This document shows positions 10,321 through 20,604 of a stretch of 64,000 nucleotides of DNA, piece after piece. Made by a program: the position numbers and the translations under genes. This DNA is from Lysobacteraceae bacterium (GTDB lineage: Bacteria > Pseudomonadota > Gammaproteobacteria > Xanthomonadales > Rhodanobacteraceae), in the NCBI GenBank assembly GCA_028870665.1, contig JAGWPB010000003.1:1-64000 (forward strand), in the 5' to 3' direction. The notes beneath the pieces were generated by a model. The model was given only the letters and a program-made list of their open reading frames with translations, was not told where the DNA came from and made no database searches. Numbering within the stretch: position 1 is the first letter of the stretch; every line of letters begins with the position of its first letter.

Positions 10321-11247
10321 ATGGCGTGGCGGCGAATCCCGCCGATGACGATCGCTCGCGAGTACTGGCAGCTGACCAAGCCGCGCGTCGTCGCGCTGCT
10401 GGTGTTCACCGCGGTGATCGGCATGTTCCTGGCAGTGCCGGGACTGCCGCCGTGGCGCGCACTGGTGTTCGGCACGCTGGGGATCTGGCTGGCCTCGGCG
10501 GCGGCGGCGGCTCTGAACCAGCTGATCGACCAGCGCATCGATCGGCTGATGGCGCGCACCGCCCGGCGTCCGCTCGCCACCGGCACCCTCAACTCGCGCC
10601 AGGCGCTGGGGTTCGCGCTGCTGCTGGCCGCCGCCGCGATGCTGGTGCTGGTGCTGCTGGTCAACGTGCTGACCGCCGTGCTGACGTTCGCCTCGCTGAT
10701 CGGCTACGCGGTGATCTACACCGCCTATCTCAAGCGCGCCACGCCGCAGAACATCGTGATCGGCGGCATCGCCGGCGCGGCGCCGCCGGCGCTGGGCTGG
10801 GCGGCGGTCACCGGCACCCTCGACCCGCATGCGCTGCTGCTGGTGCTGATCATCTTCGTGTGGACGCCGCCGCATTTCTGGGCGCTGGCGATCTTCCGGC
10901 GCGAGGACTACGCGCTGGCGCAGGTGCCGATGCTGCCGGTGACCCACGGCGTCGAGTACACGCGCTGGCACGTGCTGTTCTATACCGTGCTGCTGACGCT
11001 GGTGACGATCCTGCCCTATCTCACCGGCATGAGCGGGCTGTTCTATCTGGGCGGCGTGCTGGTGCTGGACATCGGCTTTCTCTACTGCGCGGTGCGCCTG
11101 CTGCGGCCGCCGGACGAGTTCTACGCGATGCGCGTGTTCAATTACTCGATCCTGTACCTGATGGCGCTGTTCGGCTTCCTGCTCGCCGACCACTGGCTGC
11201 TGGCGCCGGCGCTGCACCCGCTGATGGTCTATCAGCGCGTCGGCTGA
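10321..11247 (+). CDS. ctaB: Protoheme IX farnesyltransferase
   Basis: [61 protein letters not shown]. Confidence 0.95.
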   Translation: MAWRRIPPMTIAREYWQLTKPRVVALLVFTAVIGMFLAVPGLPPWRALVFGTLGIWLASAAAAALNQLIDQRIDRLMARTARRPLATGTLNSRQALGFALLLAAAAMLVLVLLVNVLTAVLTFASLIGYAVIYTAYLKRATPQNIVIGGIAGAAPPALGWAAVTGTLDPHALLLVLIIFVWTPPHFWALAIFRREDYALAQVPMLPVTHGVEYTRWHVLFYTVLLTLVTILPYLTGMSGLFYLGGVLVLDIGFLYCAVRLLRPPDEFYAMRVFNYSILYLMALFGFLLADHWLLAPALHPLMVYQRVG

Positions 11248-11284
11248 GCACTTGCTCCGAATGCGCTGCGCCTGACGTACCGAC

Positions 11285-12139
11285 ATGACCCTGCTCGACT
11301 GGCTGATTCCCTGGGAACCCTCGCCGCTGACGCTGCTGGCGTTCGCGGCGGTCGGGGCACTGTATCTGCGCGGCAGCCGGCGTTCGCCGCTGACCGCGCC
11401 GTGGCCGCGGCAGCTCGCGTTCTGGCTCGGTTTCGCGGTGCTCTACGTCGGCCTGCAGTCGCAGCTCGACTATTACGCCGAGCACGAGTTCTTCATCCAT
11501 CGCCTGCAGCATCTCGGCCTGCATCACCTGGGGCCGTTCCTGATCGCGCTGGCCTATCCGGGCGTCACCCTGCGCCGCGGCCTGCCGCTGCGCTGGCGCA
11601 CGCGCGGACTCAATCCCCTGCTGCGCACGGCGCCGGTGCGCCGGACCCTGAACGTGCTGCTCAACCCGGTGGTCGCCGGCGTGCTGTTCGTCGGCCTGAT
11701 CTATTTCTGGCTGTGGCCGGCGGTGCACTTCGACGCCATGCTCGATGCGCGCCTGTACCGGGTGATGAACACCAGCATGGCCGTCGATGGCCTGCTGTTC
11801 TGGTGGCTGATCCTGGATCCGCGACCGCGGCCGCCGGCGCGGCTGGCGCCCGGCGTGCGCGTGCTGCTGGCGCTGGCGGTGATGCCGCCGCAGATCGCGC
11901 TCGGCGCCTACATCAGCTTTACCCAGCGCGACCTGTTCCCGCTCTACAGCCTGTGCGGACGCGCGATGGGCGGCATCAGCCCGGCCACCGACCAGCTGCT
12001 CGGCGGCCTGGTGACATGGATTCCGGCGTCGATGATGAGCGTGATCGCCGCGCTGCTGGCGCTGCGCCACTGGATGGCGCTGTCGCAGCGCCGACGATTG
12101 CCGCAGCGGCGTCGTGCCGCGATCAGCCCGAGGCGTTAG
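11285..12139 (+). CDS. Cytochrome c oxidase assembly factor, caa3-type CtaG family
   Basis: Multi-TM; HEFFIHRLQHLGLHHLGPFLIALAYP and WWLILDPRPR. Confidence 0.85.
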   Translation: MTLLDWLIPWEPSPLTLLAFAAVGALYLRGSRRSPLTAPWPRQLAFWLGFAVLYVGLQSQLDYYAEHEFFIHRLQHLGLHHLGPFLIALAYPGVTLRRGLPLRWRTRGLNPLLRTAPVRRTLNVLLNPVVAGVLFVGLIYFWLWPAVHFDAMLDARLYRVMNTSMAVDGLLFWWLILDPRPRPPARLAPGVRVLLALAVMPPQIALGAYISFTQRDLFPLYSLCGRAMGGISPATDQLLGGLVTWIPASMMSVIAALLALRHWMALSQRRRLPQRRRAAISPRR

Positions 12140-12560
12140 CCGGGCGTACCGGTGCCTGCACCGTGATCGTGCGGCCGTCGCCGAAGGTGAAGGTCAGCGT
12201 GACCTGCTGCCCGGGACGGATCGCGCGGCGGGGCTGCATCAGCATCAGGTGATAGCCGCCCGGCGCCAGTGCGGCGCGGCCGTGCGGCGGCACCGGGATC
12301 GAGTTCACCGTCACCATGCGCTCCATGCCGCCGCGGTTGAGCGAGCGATGCAGCATCACCGCGCCATAGTCGGGGCTGCTGACGCCGGTCAGCGTGACTG
12401 GCATGTCGCCGGTATTGACCAGCGTGGCATAGCCGGCCGCGGGCAGGTCGGCGGGCAGCCAGCGCACCCAGGGCTGCTGCACGGCGATGCCGGCGGCGAA
12501 GGCGGGCGTGGCCAGCACGGTGGCGGCGAAGGCCAGCACGATGCGTTGCAGGCGGCTCAT
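12123..12560 (-). CDS. Periplasmic copper chaperone PCu(A)C
   Basis: Signal peptide; AVMLHRSLNRGGMERMVTVNSIPVPPHGRAALAPGGYHLMLMQPRR. Confidence 0.9.
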   Translation of the reverse strand: MSRLQRIVLAFAATVLATPAFAAGIAVQQPWVRWLPADLPAAGYATLVNTGDMPVTLTGVSSPDYGAVMLHRSLNRGGMERMVTVNSIPVPPHGRAALAPGGYHLMLMQPRRAIRPGQQVTLTFTFGDGRTITVQAPVRPANASG

Positions 12561-13153
12561 GGGGCAGTCCCCAGCAGTCCACGGACATCGTGCTCGATCG
12601 CGCCGATCGGATCGGCGTCGGTCGCCAGCAGGCGGGCGCGGCCCCGGCGGTCGAAGAGGTAGATGCCGGCACTGTGCGCCACCTCGTAGCCGCCGCCGGG
12701 CAGGGTGGGGCCGCGGTTGTAGGCGACGCGATAGCGCTTGGCCAGGGCCTCGATCTGGGCCGGCGTGCCGGTCAGCCCGGTGATGTGCGGATCGAAGGCG
12801 CTGACATAGGCGTGCAGTATCGCCGGCGTGTCGCGCGCCGGATCGACGCTGACGAACAGCACGCGCGTGCGATCCGCCAGCGGCCCCAGCCGCTGCATCA
12901 GGACATGCAGGTGGGTCAGCGTCAGCGGGCAGACGTCGGGGCAATGGGTGTAGCCGAAGTACAGCAGTACCAGCTTGCCGCGGAAATCGGCGGCATCGAC
13001 GACCTTGCCGGTGTCATCGGTCAGCGTGAACGCGAGGTCCGGCAAATGGCCGCGCACATCGGTCAATCGCCAGACGCGGGCCTGGCTGCCGCAGCCGCCG
13101 AGGGCGAACAGGACCGCCAGCATCGTCAGTAGAACCGCGCGCTTCATCATCAC
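12557..13153 (-). CDS. SCO1/SenC family protein
   Basis: FGYTHCPDVCPLTLTHL and VSVDPARDTPAILHAYVSAFDP. Confidence 0.93.
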   Translation of the reverse strand: MMMKRAVLLTMLAVLFALGGCGSQARVWRLTDVRGHLPDLAFTLTDDTGKVVDAADFRGKLVLLYFGYTHCPDVCPLTLTHLHVLMQRLGPLADRTRVLFVSVDPARDTPAILHAYVSAFDPHITGLTGTPAQIEALAKRYRVAYNRGPTLPGGGYEVAHSAGIYLFDRRGRARLLATDADPIGAIEHDVRGLLGTAP

Positions 13154-13309
13154 CTCGACAGATCGGGTGCCAAGCCTACGCTTGGATGCGGCATCCTGCC
13201 GCGAGTTCCGCCGGTCGATGCGACATCACGCCGCATGCATGCGGGCACGGTACGATGGGCGTCGCGTTGGCCCGCATCAACGTCGATGCACCCTCTCCCG
13301 GAGCCCGCC

Positions 13310-13789
13310 ATGTCCAGCCTCTACGATTTCAGCGTGCGCACCATCGACGGCCGCGAGCAGAAGCTCGACGCCTATCGCGGCAAGACCCTGCTGATCGTCA
13401 ATGTCGCCTCGAAATGCGGATTCACGCCGCAGTACAAGGGTCTCGAGGCGCTGTATCGCGAGCACCGGGAGCAGGGCCTGGTGGTGCTCGGGTTTCCCTG
13501 CGACCAGTTCGGCCATCAGGAGCCCGGTGACGAGGCCGAGATCCGGAATTTCTGCTCGCTGAACTACGACGTCAGTTTTCCGCTGTTCGCCAAGATCGAG
13601 GTCAACGGCGACGGCGCCGACCCGCTCTACCGATATCTCAAGCACGAGGCCAAGGGCCTGCTCGGCAGCGAGGCGATCAAGTGGAACTTCACCAAGTTCC
13701 TGGTCGACAAGCACGGCACGGTGGTGAAGCGTTACGCGCCCACCGATACACCGGCCAGCATCGGCAAGGAGCTGGCGGCGCAGCTCTGA
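13310..13789 (+). CDS. Glutathione peroxidase
   Basis: GKTLLIVNVASKCGFTPQYKGLEALY, LGFPCDQFGHQEPG, KWNFTKFLVDKHG. Confidence 0.95.
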   Translation: MSSLYDFSVRTIDGREQKLDAYRGKTLLIVNVASKCGFTPQYKGLEALYREHREQGLVVLGFPCDQFGHQEPGDEAEIRNFCSLNYDVSFPLFAKIEVNGDGADPLYRYLKHEAKGLLGSEAIKWNFTKFLVDKHGTVVKRYAPTDTPASIGKELAAQL

Positions 13790-13843
13790 TCACCAGCGCG
13801 CGCCGATGGCCCTGTCAGCGCGCGATCACCGGGGCATGCAGGC

Positions 13844-15211
13844 ATGTTGTTCCAGACCATCAACCCGACCGACGGCAGCCCGCTCGCGAGCTATCCCGGG
13901 ATGGATGCCGCCGCGGTCACGGCGATCATCGAACGCGCCGCCGCCGCGCAGCCGTCGTGGCAGGACACGCCGTTCGCCGAACGTGCGCGGTGTCTGCGCG
14001 CGGCCGGCGCGATCCTGCGTCAGCGCGCACCGGAGTTCGCGCGCCTGATGGCCGCGGAGATGGGCAAGCCGCTGGCGCAGGGCGAGGCCGAGGTGCGCAA
14101 GTGCGCCACTGTCTGCGACTACTACGCCGAGTACGGCGAGGCGCTGCTGGCGCCGCAGGCGGTGGCGACCGAAGCGCACCGCAGTTTCGTCTGCTTCCGG
14201 CCGCTGGGCGTGGTGCTGGCGATCATGCCGTGGAACTACCCCTACTGGCAGGTATTCCGCTTCGCCGCGCCGACGCTGATGGCGGGCAACGCCGGCCTGC
14301 TGAAGCACTCGCCCAACGTGCTCGGCTGCGCCCTGTCGATCGAGCGGATCCTGCGCGACGCCGGCTTTCCAGCGGACCTGTTCCGTACCCTGGTGATCGA
14401 CACCGACCAGGCCGCGGCGGTGATCGCGCATCCGCGGGTGCGCGCCGTCTCGCTCACCGGCAGCGTGCGTGCCGGCCGCGCGGTGGCGGCACAGGCCGGC
14501 GCGGCGCTGAAGAAGTGCGTGCTGGAACTGGGCGGCAGCGACGCCTACGTGGTGCTCGAGGATGCCGATCTCGATCGCGCGGTGCAGGCCTGCGCCGACG
14601 GCCGCTTCGTCAACGCCGGCCAGAGCTGCATCGCCGCCAAGCGTTTCATCGTGGTCGATGCCGTGCGTGAGGCGTTCAGCGAGCGACTGGTCGCGCGCAT
14701 CCGCCGCGAGCGCATCGGCGATCCGCTGGACGCGAACACCACGATCGGACCGCTGGCGCGTGCCGATCTTCGCGAGCAACTGCATGCGCAGGTGCGCTCC
14801 AGCGTCGCCCGCGGCGCGCGCTGCCTGCTGGGCGGCGAGTTGCCGTCCGGCGCGGGCTGGTTCTATCCGCCGACGCTGCTGACCGATGTCGGTCCCGGCA
14901 TGCCGGCCTACGACGAGGAGCTGTTCGGCCCGGTCGCCTGTCTGGTCGGCGCGCGCGACGAGGCCGACGCCGTGCGCATCGCCAACGACAGCGTGTTCGG
15001 CCTTGGCGGTGCGGTGTTCACCCGCGACCTCGCGCGCGGCGAACGGCTGGCGACGGCCGCGATCCACTCCGGTGCCGTGTTCGTCAACCAGCAGCTGGTA
15101 TCCGATCCGCGGTTGCCGTTCGGCGGCATCAAGGACAGCGGCTACGGCCGCGAGCTGGGCGCGTTCGGCATTCGCGAGTTCGTCAACGTCAAGGCGGTGA
15201 GCATCGCCTGA
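13844..15211 (+). CDS. NAD(P)-dependent aldehyde dehydrogenase (succinate-semialdehyde dehydrogenase-like)
   Basis: LGVVLAIMPWNYPYWQVFRF, LELGGSDAYVVLEDADLD, NAGQSCIAAKRF. Confidence 0.9.
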   Translation: MLFQTINPTDGSPLASYPGMDAAAVTAIIERAAAAQPSWQDTPFAERARCLRAAGAILRQRAPEFARLMAAEMGKPLAQGEAEVRKCATVCDYYAEYGEALLAPQAVATEAHRSFVCFRPLGVVLAIMPWNYPYWQVFRFAAPTLMAGNAGLLKHSPNVLGCALSIERILRDAGFPADLFRTLVIDTDQAAAVIAHPRVRAVSLTGSVRAGRAVAAQAGAALKKCVLELGGSDAYVVLEDADLDRAVQACADGRFVNAGQSCIAAKRFIVVDAVREAFSERLVARIRRERIGDPLDANTTIGPLARADLREQLHAQVRSSVARGARCLLGGELPSGAGWFYPPTLLTDVGPGMPAYDEELFGPVACLVGARDEADAVRIANDSVFGLGGAVFTRDLARGERLATAAIHSGAVFVNQQLVSDPRLPFGGIKDSGYGRELGAFGIREFVNVKAVSIA

Positions 15212-15265
15212 GTCACGGGGGATCGAATGCCGGCCCGGACGGTGCGGCCGGCAGGGCGTCGGTTC

Positions 15266-17035
15266 TCAACGCCGCCCCTTGGTCGCCAGCAACTCGCGCA
15301 ACTCGGCCTTCTCCGCGTCGCTCAGGCCCGACTCGGCCTGCCTGCCGGTGAGTTCGCTGATGCGGACGGCGACGGTCTGGCGCGCGAGCTGGATCAGGGC
15401 GTCGGCGAATTCCTCGCGCAGCTTGTCGCTGTCGGCCGGAAACTCGACCAGCGCGAGCTTGTGCAGCGCCGCCGCTTCGGGGCGCTCGGCAAAGTGCTCG
15501 AGCAGGCTGGCGGTGCTGATCCCCGGCCGTGCGCGCGCCAGCTCCAGCAATTCGATCAGCAGGTCCACGCCGGGTTGGTTGAGTGCGGCGAACGGGTACG
15601 GCGGTGTGGCCTGTTCGGCAAGTCCGGGCTGCGCCAGCAGCAGGGCGATCACGCCGCGCACCAGGCTGCGTTTGGCGACCGCGCGCGGCAGCGTTCGCGG
15701 CGCAGCCGCGTTCACGCCGGCCGCGGATTGCACGCCGGTGCGCCGGGTCAGTTCCTGCCGCATCAGGTCGCGGAAGGCACCGTCGGGCAATTTCGCCAGC
15801 AGGGGCCGCGCACGCTCGGCCAGCCGTGCGCGGCCGTCGAGACTGGCCAGATTGACGTCGTGCCCCAGCTCTTCGAAGAAGTATTCCGACAACGGCATCG
15901 CTTTTGCCAGCCGCTCTTCGAAGCCGGCCTGGCCCTCCTTGCGCACCAGCGAATCGGGATCCTCGCCCTCGGGCAGGAACAGGAACAGCGCCTGGCGCCC
16001 GTCGCGCAGGCGCGGCAGCACCGACTCCAGCGCGCGCCACGCGGCCGCGCGTCCGGCCTTGTCGCCGTCGAAGCAGAAATAGACGTCCGGCGCGGCGCGG
16101 AACAGCAGCTCGGCGTGATCGGCGCTGGTCGAGGTGCCCAGCGTGGCGACCGCGATCGGCAGTCCGTGCTGATGCAGCGCGATCACGTCCATGTAGCCCT
16201 CGACCACCAGCAGGCGCGCCAGCCGGGCATGGGCCTGCTTGACCTGCCACAGCGCGAACAGCTCGCGGCCCTTGTGGAACAGCGGCGTCTCGGGCGAGTT
16301 GAGGTACTTGGGGCCGTCGCCTTGCTGGGCAGCGCGGGCAGGGGCGCCCGCTTCCTGACCTTCGCGCGCGGGATCCGCGCTGGCGATGATCCGCCCGCCG
16401 AACGCGATCACGCGGCCGCGGCGATCGAGGATCGGGAACATCAGCCGTTCGCGGAAGCGGTCGTAACGCTTGCCGCGCTCGCCGCTGGTGACCAGCCCGG
16501 CCTGATCCAGCAGCGCCAGCCGCTCGGGCGTGGTGCCCAGCGCGCGCAGCAGGCCGTCCCAGCCGGCCGGCGCCCAGCCGATGCGGAAGCGCTGCACGGT
16601 GTCGGCATCCAGCCCGCGCTTCTGGCAGTAGGCCTGCGCGGCCGCACTGTTCGGCAGCTCGCGCTGGAACCACGCTGCCGCCGCCTCGAGGATGCCGTAC
16701 AGATCGGTGCGATCCTCGCGCGGGCGCTCGCCGCCGTCGTGCGGCACCTTCAGGCCGACCGTCTGCGCCAGTTCCTCGACCGCGTCGAGGAACTCCAGGC
16801 GCTCGTAGTCCATCAGGAACTTGATCGCGCTGCCGTGCGCGCCGCAGCCGAAGCAGTGGAAGAACTGCTTGACCGGGCTGACATAGAACGACGGCGAGCG
16901 CTCGTCGTGGAACGGACAGCGCGCGGTCCATTCGCGCCCGGCCTTCTTCAGCGGCACGCGCCGCTCGATCACGTCGACGATGTCGACGCGGGCGAGCAGA
17001 TCATCGATGAAACTGTCGGGAATGCGGCCGCGCAT
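15266..17035 (-). CDS. dnaG: DNA primase
   Basis: Zinc finger CPFHDERSPSFYVSPVKQFFHCFGCGAHG; TOPRIM VVEGYMDVIALHQHG. Confidence 0.95.
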   Translation of the reverse strand: MRGRIPDSFIDDLLARVDIVDVIERRVPLKKAGREWTARCPFHDERSPSFYVSPVKQFFHCFGCGAHGSAIKFLMDYERLEFLDAVEELAQTVGLKVPHDGGERPREDRTDLYGILEAAAAWFQRELPNSAAAQAYCQKRGLDADTVQRFRIGWAPAGWDGLLRALGTTPERLALLDQAGLVTSGERGKRYDRFRERLMFPILDRRGRVIAFGGRIIASADPAREGQEAGAPARAAQQGDGPKYLNSPETPLFHKGRELFALWQVKQAHARLARLLVVEGYMDVIALHQHGLPIAVATLGTSTSADHAELLFRAAPDVYFCFDGDKAGRAAAWRALESVLPRLRDGRQALFLFLPEGEDPDSLVRKEGQAGFEERLAKAMPLSEYFFEELGHDVNLASLDGRARLAERARPLLAKLPDGAFRDLMRQELTRRTGVQSAAGVNAAAPRTLPRAVAKRSLVRGVIALLLAQPGLAEQATPPYPFAALNQPGVDLLIELLELARARPGISTASLLEHFAERPEAAALHKLALVEFPADSDKLREEFADALIQLARQTVAVRISELTGRQAESGLSDAEKAELRELLATKGRR

Positions 17036-17073
17036 GGAACCTCCAGCATGCCACGTGGCTGGCGCGGCGCGCT

Positions 17074-17724
17074 TCAGAGGCGGTAGGCGACGGCCTTCAT
17101 CAACGCCGAGGCGGCGCGCATCAGGCGCGGGATCGGCGCCGGCAGGGCGCTGCCGCCACGGGCGAGGGCGTTGTCGGCATGACGTACTTCGTCGGCCTGC
17201 ATCGCGGCGAGGATCGCGCGCGAGCGCGCGTCGGCCGCCGGCAGGCGCGCGAGATGATCGGCCAGGTGCGCCTCGACCTGCCGCTCGGTCTCGATCACGA
17301 AGCCGAGGCTGACGCGATCGCCGACCGCGGCGGCGACCGCGCCCAGCGCAAAGCTGCCGGCGTACCACAGCGGATTGAGCAGGCTCGGCCGGCTGTCGAG
17401 CTGACAAAGGCGCTCCGCGCACCAGGCCAGATGATCGGTCTCCTCGGCGGCGGCGTGCTGCAGGTAATCGCGCGTGTCGCCCGTGCGCGCCAGCGCGGCC
17501 TGGCCGTCGTAGAGCGCCTGCGCGCAGACCTCGCCGGTGTGGTTGATGCGCATCAGGCCGGCGGCATGGCGACGCTCGCTGTCGGTCAACGCCGGCTGCG
17601 GCTCGGCGTCGCCCGGGTTGGGACGGGCCGCGACCGCAGGGGCGGACACGGTGGTCAGAGCGTGCTCGAAACCGATCAGCAGCCGGTCGAGCGGCGAGTA
17701 GCAGCGGATGGGGATGGGGTTCAT
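17074..17724 (-). CDS. coq7: Demethoxyubiquinone hydroxylase, Coq7 family
   Basis: [41 protein letters not shown]. Confidence 0.93.
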   Translation of the reverse strand: MNPIPIRCYSPLDRLLIGFEHALTTVSAPAVAARPNPGDAEPQPALTDSERRHAAGLMRINHTGEVCAQALYDGQAALARTGDTRDYLQHAAAEETDHLAWCAERLCQLDSRPSLLNPLWYAGSFALGAVAAAVGDRVSLGFVIETERQVEAHLADHLARLPAADARSRAILAAMQADEVRHADNALARGGSALPAPIPRLMRAASALMKAVAYRL

Positions 17725-18911
17725 GGCGATTCCAGCTGGCGAGCCAGCAGGCTCAGGGGATGCTCGACCGCCAGCGCGGACCCGCGCTCGACGAGCCCGG
17801 CGGCCAGATGCAGACGGCAGCCGATGTTGCCCGACAGCAGTCGCTGCGGCGCCAGTGCCTGCACCTGATCGAGCTTGAGCGCACGCAGGTCGCGCGCGCG
17901 GCGAGGGAAATCCAGCACGTGCGATCCGGCGGCACCGCAGCAGGCCGGCTGCGCCGGCAGCGGCAGCAGTTCGAGGCCGGGAACCCGCGCCAGCAGGCGG
18001 CGCACGGCGCCGTCGGCGCGGGCGACGTTGACCTCGGTGCAGGGCAGGTGCAGCGCCGTGCGCAGCGGCAGGGCGCGAAAGCGCAGGGTGCTGCATTCGC
18101 GCTCGACGAAGGCCATGGCGTCCTCGACCGCCACCCCGGGTAATGCCTCGCGCAGGGTGCCGAGGCAGCCCGGGGTGGCGGTCAGCAGCGTGTTGGCGCC
18201 GGCCGCGGTCCAGGCGGCGCGCACGGCGTCCGCGTCGCGGTCGCCGGCGGCGGCCGTGCCGCCGTGGCGATCCAATGCGCCACAGCACCGTGCCGGCAGG
18301 CGTACCGGCTCGAAGCCTGCCGCTGCCAGCAGGCGTTCCAGTGCGGCATGCGCTTCGCTTTCGTAGACGTCGGCGACGCAGCCGGGGAACAGCGCCACGC
18401 GCCCACGCGTGGCCACCACCGCCGACGGTTGCAGTGCCGGTGCGGCGGGCAGCGGCGGCAGTGCGACCAGGACCGAGCGCCAGGCCGAATCGTCCGGCAG
18501 CCGGCGCGCAAGCCGCGGTGCCCAGCGCGGGGCGCCCAGTGTCGCCCCCAGCCGCGCCAGCGCGCGCAGCAGGCGCGGTCGCTTGAGCACGCCGAGCAAC
18601 GCCCGCGCCCGCCCAGGAGGCGGCCCCAGCAGTGCCCGGGTCGCGGTCAGCAGTTCGCCGTAATGCACGCCCGACGGACAGACCCGTTCACAGGTCAGGC
18701 AGCCCAGGCAATGGTCCAGCGGCAGGCGGTTGGCCGCAGTCGGTTCCATCGTGCCGGAGGCCAGGGCGCGCGCCAGCGCGATGCGGCCGCGCGGCGACTC
18801 GGTTTCGTCGCCGTCCAGGGCATAGGTCGGACAGTGTGGCAGGCACAGGCCGCACATCACGCACTGGTCGGCCAGCGCGGCGATGCGGGGGCGGAGCGTG
18901 TCGGCGGACAT
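17721..18911 (-). CDS. (Fe-S)-binding protein, glycolate oxidase GlcF-like
   Basis: Two ferredoxin motifs ([28 protein letters not shown]) and two CCG domains. Confidence 0.87.
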   Translation of the reverse strand: MSADTLRPRIAALADQCVMCGLCLPHCPTYALDGDETESPRGRIALARALASGTMEPTAANRLPLDHCLGCLTCERVCPSGVHYGELLTATRALLGPPPGRARALLGVLKRPRLLRALARLGATLGAPRWAPRLARRLPDDSAWRSVLVALPPLPAAPALQPSAVVATRGRVALFPGCVADVYESEAHAALERLLAAAGFEPVRLPARCCGALDRHGGTAAAGDRDADAVRAAWTAAGANTLLTATPGCLGTLREALPGVAVEDAMAFVERECSTLRFRALPLRTALHLPCTEVNVARADGAVRRLLARVPGLELLPLPAQPACCGAAGSHVLDFPRRARDLRALKLDQVQALAPQRLLSGNIGCRLHLAAGLVERGSALAVEHPLSLLARQLESP

Positions 18912-19034
18912 CGCCAAAATGCTAGCATGGCGGGCTCGGCCGACCGAGCCGCGGGCTTGCGTCCGGCGGGTCTGGTCCGCTATCCTTTTCGATCTTTCGC
19001 CCACCGTCCCAGCCCGACGGCCAAGGTTTTTCTC

Positions 19035-19463
19035 ATGAAGACGTTCAGCGCCAAGTCCGAGACCGTGCAGCGCGACTGGTTCGTGGTGGATGCCACGGGC
19101 AAGACGCTCGGCCGCCTGTGCTCGGAGATCGCCAGTCGCCTGCGCGGCAAGCACAAGCCGGTATTCACCCCGCACGTCGACACCGGCGACTACATCGTCG
19201 TGGTCAACGCCGAAAAGGTCGCGGTCACCGGCGCTAAGCTCGACAACAAGCGTTATTTCCGCTTCACCGGCTACGTCGGCAACATGAAGTCGACGTCGCT
19301 CAAGGATCTGCTCGACAAGCATCCCGAGCGCGTGATCGAGATCGGCGTCAAGGGCATGTTGCCCAAGAACCCGCTCGGCCGCGCCATGTACCGCAAGCTC
19401 AAGGTCTACAAGGGTGCCGAGCATCCGCACGCCGCCCAGCAGCCGCAGACGCTGGACCTCTAA
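19035..19463 (+). CDS. rplM: 50S ribosomal protein L13
   Basis: [61 protein letters not shown]. Confidence 0.97.
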   Translation: MKTFSAKSETVQRDWFVVDATGKTLGRLCSEIASRLRGKHKPVFTPHVDTGDYIVVVNAEKVAVTGAKLDNKRYFRFTGYVGNMKSTSLKDLLDKHPERVIEIGVKGMLPKNPLGRAMYRKLKVYKGAEHPHAAQQPQTLDL

Positions 19464-19472
19464 GGAACCACC

Positions 19473-19868
19473 ATGGCGATGACGCAGCAAAACTACGGCA
19501 CCGGCCGCCGCAAATCCTCCGCCGCGCGGGTGTTCCTGCGCAAGGGCGCCGGCGCGATCACGGTCAACGGCAAGACGCTCGAGCAGTTTTTCGGCCGCGA
19601 GACTTCGCGCATGATCGTGCGCCAGCCGCTGGAGCTGACCCAGATGGCCGAGAAGTTCGACGTCATGGTCACGGTCGAGGGTGGCGGCATCACCGGCCAG
19701 GCCGGCGCGATCCGCCTCGGCATCGCGCGCGCCCTGGTCGAGTACGACGACACCCTGAAGTCGCCGCTGCGCAAGGCCGGCTTCATGACCCGCGACGCCC
19801 GCGAGGTCGAGCGCAAGAAGGTCGGCCTGCACAAGGCCCGTCGCGCGACCCAGTTCTCCAAGCGCTGA
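19473..19868 (+). CDS. rpsI: 30S ribosomal protein S9
   Basis: [20 protein letters not shown] ... [17 protein letters not shown]. Confidence 0.97.
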   Translation: MAMTQQNYGTGRRKSSAARVFLRKGAGAITVNGKTLEQFFGRETSRMIVRQPLELTQMAEKFDVMVTVEGGGITGQAGAIRLGIARALVEYDDTLKSPLRKAGFMTRDAREVERKKVGLHKARRATQFSKR

Positions 19869-19873
19869 TCGCG

Positions 19874-19905
19874 TCCCCGCTTTCGGGGGATCGTCGAATG
19901 GTTGG
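19874..19905 (+). other. tRNA-Gln 5'-portion-like fragment (partial duplicate)
   Basis: tccccgctttcGGGGGATCGTCgAATGGT closely matches the segment ending in GGGGGATCGTCtAATGGT at 20013-20044; no tRNA remainder follows. Confidence 0.5.
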
Positions 19906-20022
19906 GCGAGCAGGGATGTGACGAGGCATGCCATTCATGGCATGCCTCGACGGCGAGCGGCACGACAGGACGTCGCGACCGGCGCCAGGCACCAGGGAAG
20001 GTTCAAGCGAAATCCCGCGTTT

Positions 20023-20096
20023 TGGGGGATCGTCTAATGGTAGGACTGCAGACTCTGACTCTGCCTATCTAGGTTCGAATCCTAGTCCCCCAGCCA
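20023..20096 (+). tRNA. tRNA-Gln (anticodon CTG)
   Basis: TGGGGGATCGTCTAATGGTAGGACTGCAGACTCTGACTCTGCCTATCTAGGTTCGAATCCTAGTCCCCCAGCCA; cloverleaf arms pair, CCA encoded, anticodon loop CTCTGAC. Confidence 0.95.
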
Positions 20097-20604
20097 CCGG
20101 CCCAGGCCTCGCTCGCGCGGGGCCTTTGCTTTTCCGGCGCCTGATCGGGCGTTTGGCACGGACGCAGGCTCAGTCCCGCGGGGGGTTCGGCACGCAGAGC
20201 GTCGGCAACGGTGACCTTGGCCTCGCCGAGACTGGCACCGCTGTCGCTCGATAGACCTCGATCGCCTCGATCGTGATGCCGCGTCGGCCAGCACACGCAC
20301 TGCGGGCGACAGGGCGCCCGGCCGGCTGACGGGAGCCGCGGCATGTTGAAACGCTCCAGAATGGCATCGAGCTTGCGCGCATTGCGCGCCGCTTCGGGAC
20401 CGCGGTTCGTGATCGCGCGCACCGCCAGCGAGCAGCAGGATCAGGGCGGCAATGACGACGAAGTCGCCGCAGGGTCAGGGTAGTCGTCATCGGTTGGCGC
20501 TTCCTGCGGTGGTCGTCTCGAGCATGCGTGCTGCGGTCTCCAGTCCGGCATCAGTCGCATGCCGTACCCCCGAGTTTTGCGCAGGGCGGCTCTACAATCC
20601 GCCG

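Noticed and set aside
18980-19183. Minus-strand ORF across the rplM 5' end as a possible leader peptide
   Set aside because: Antisense to rplM with no supporting features.
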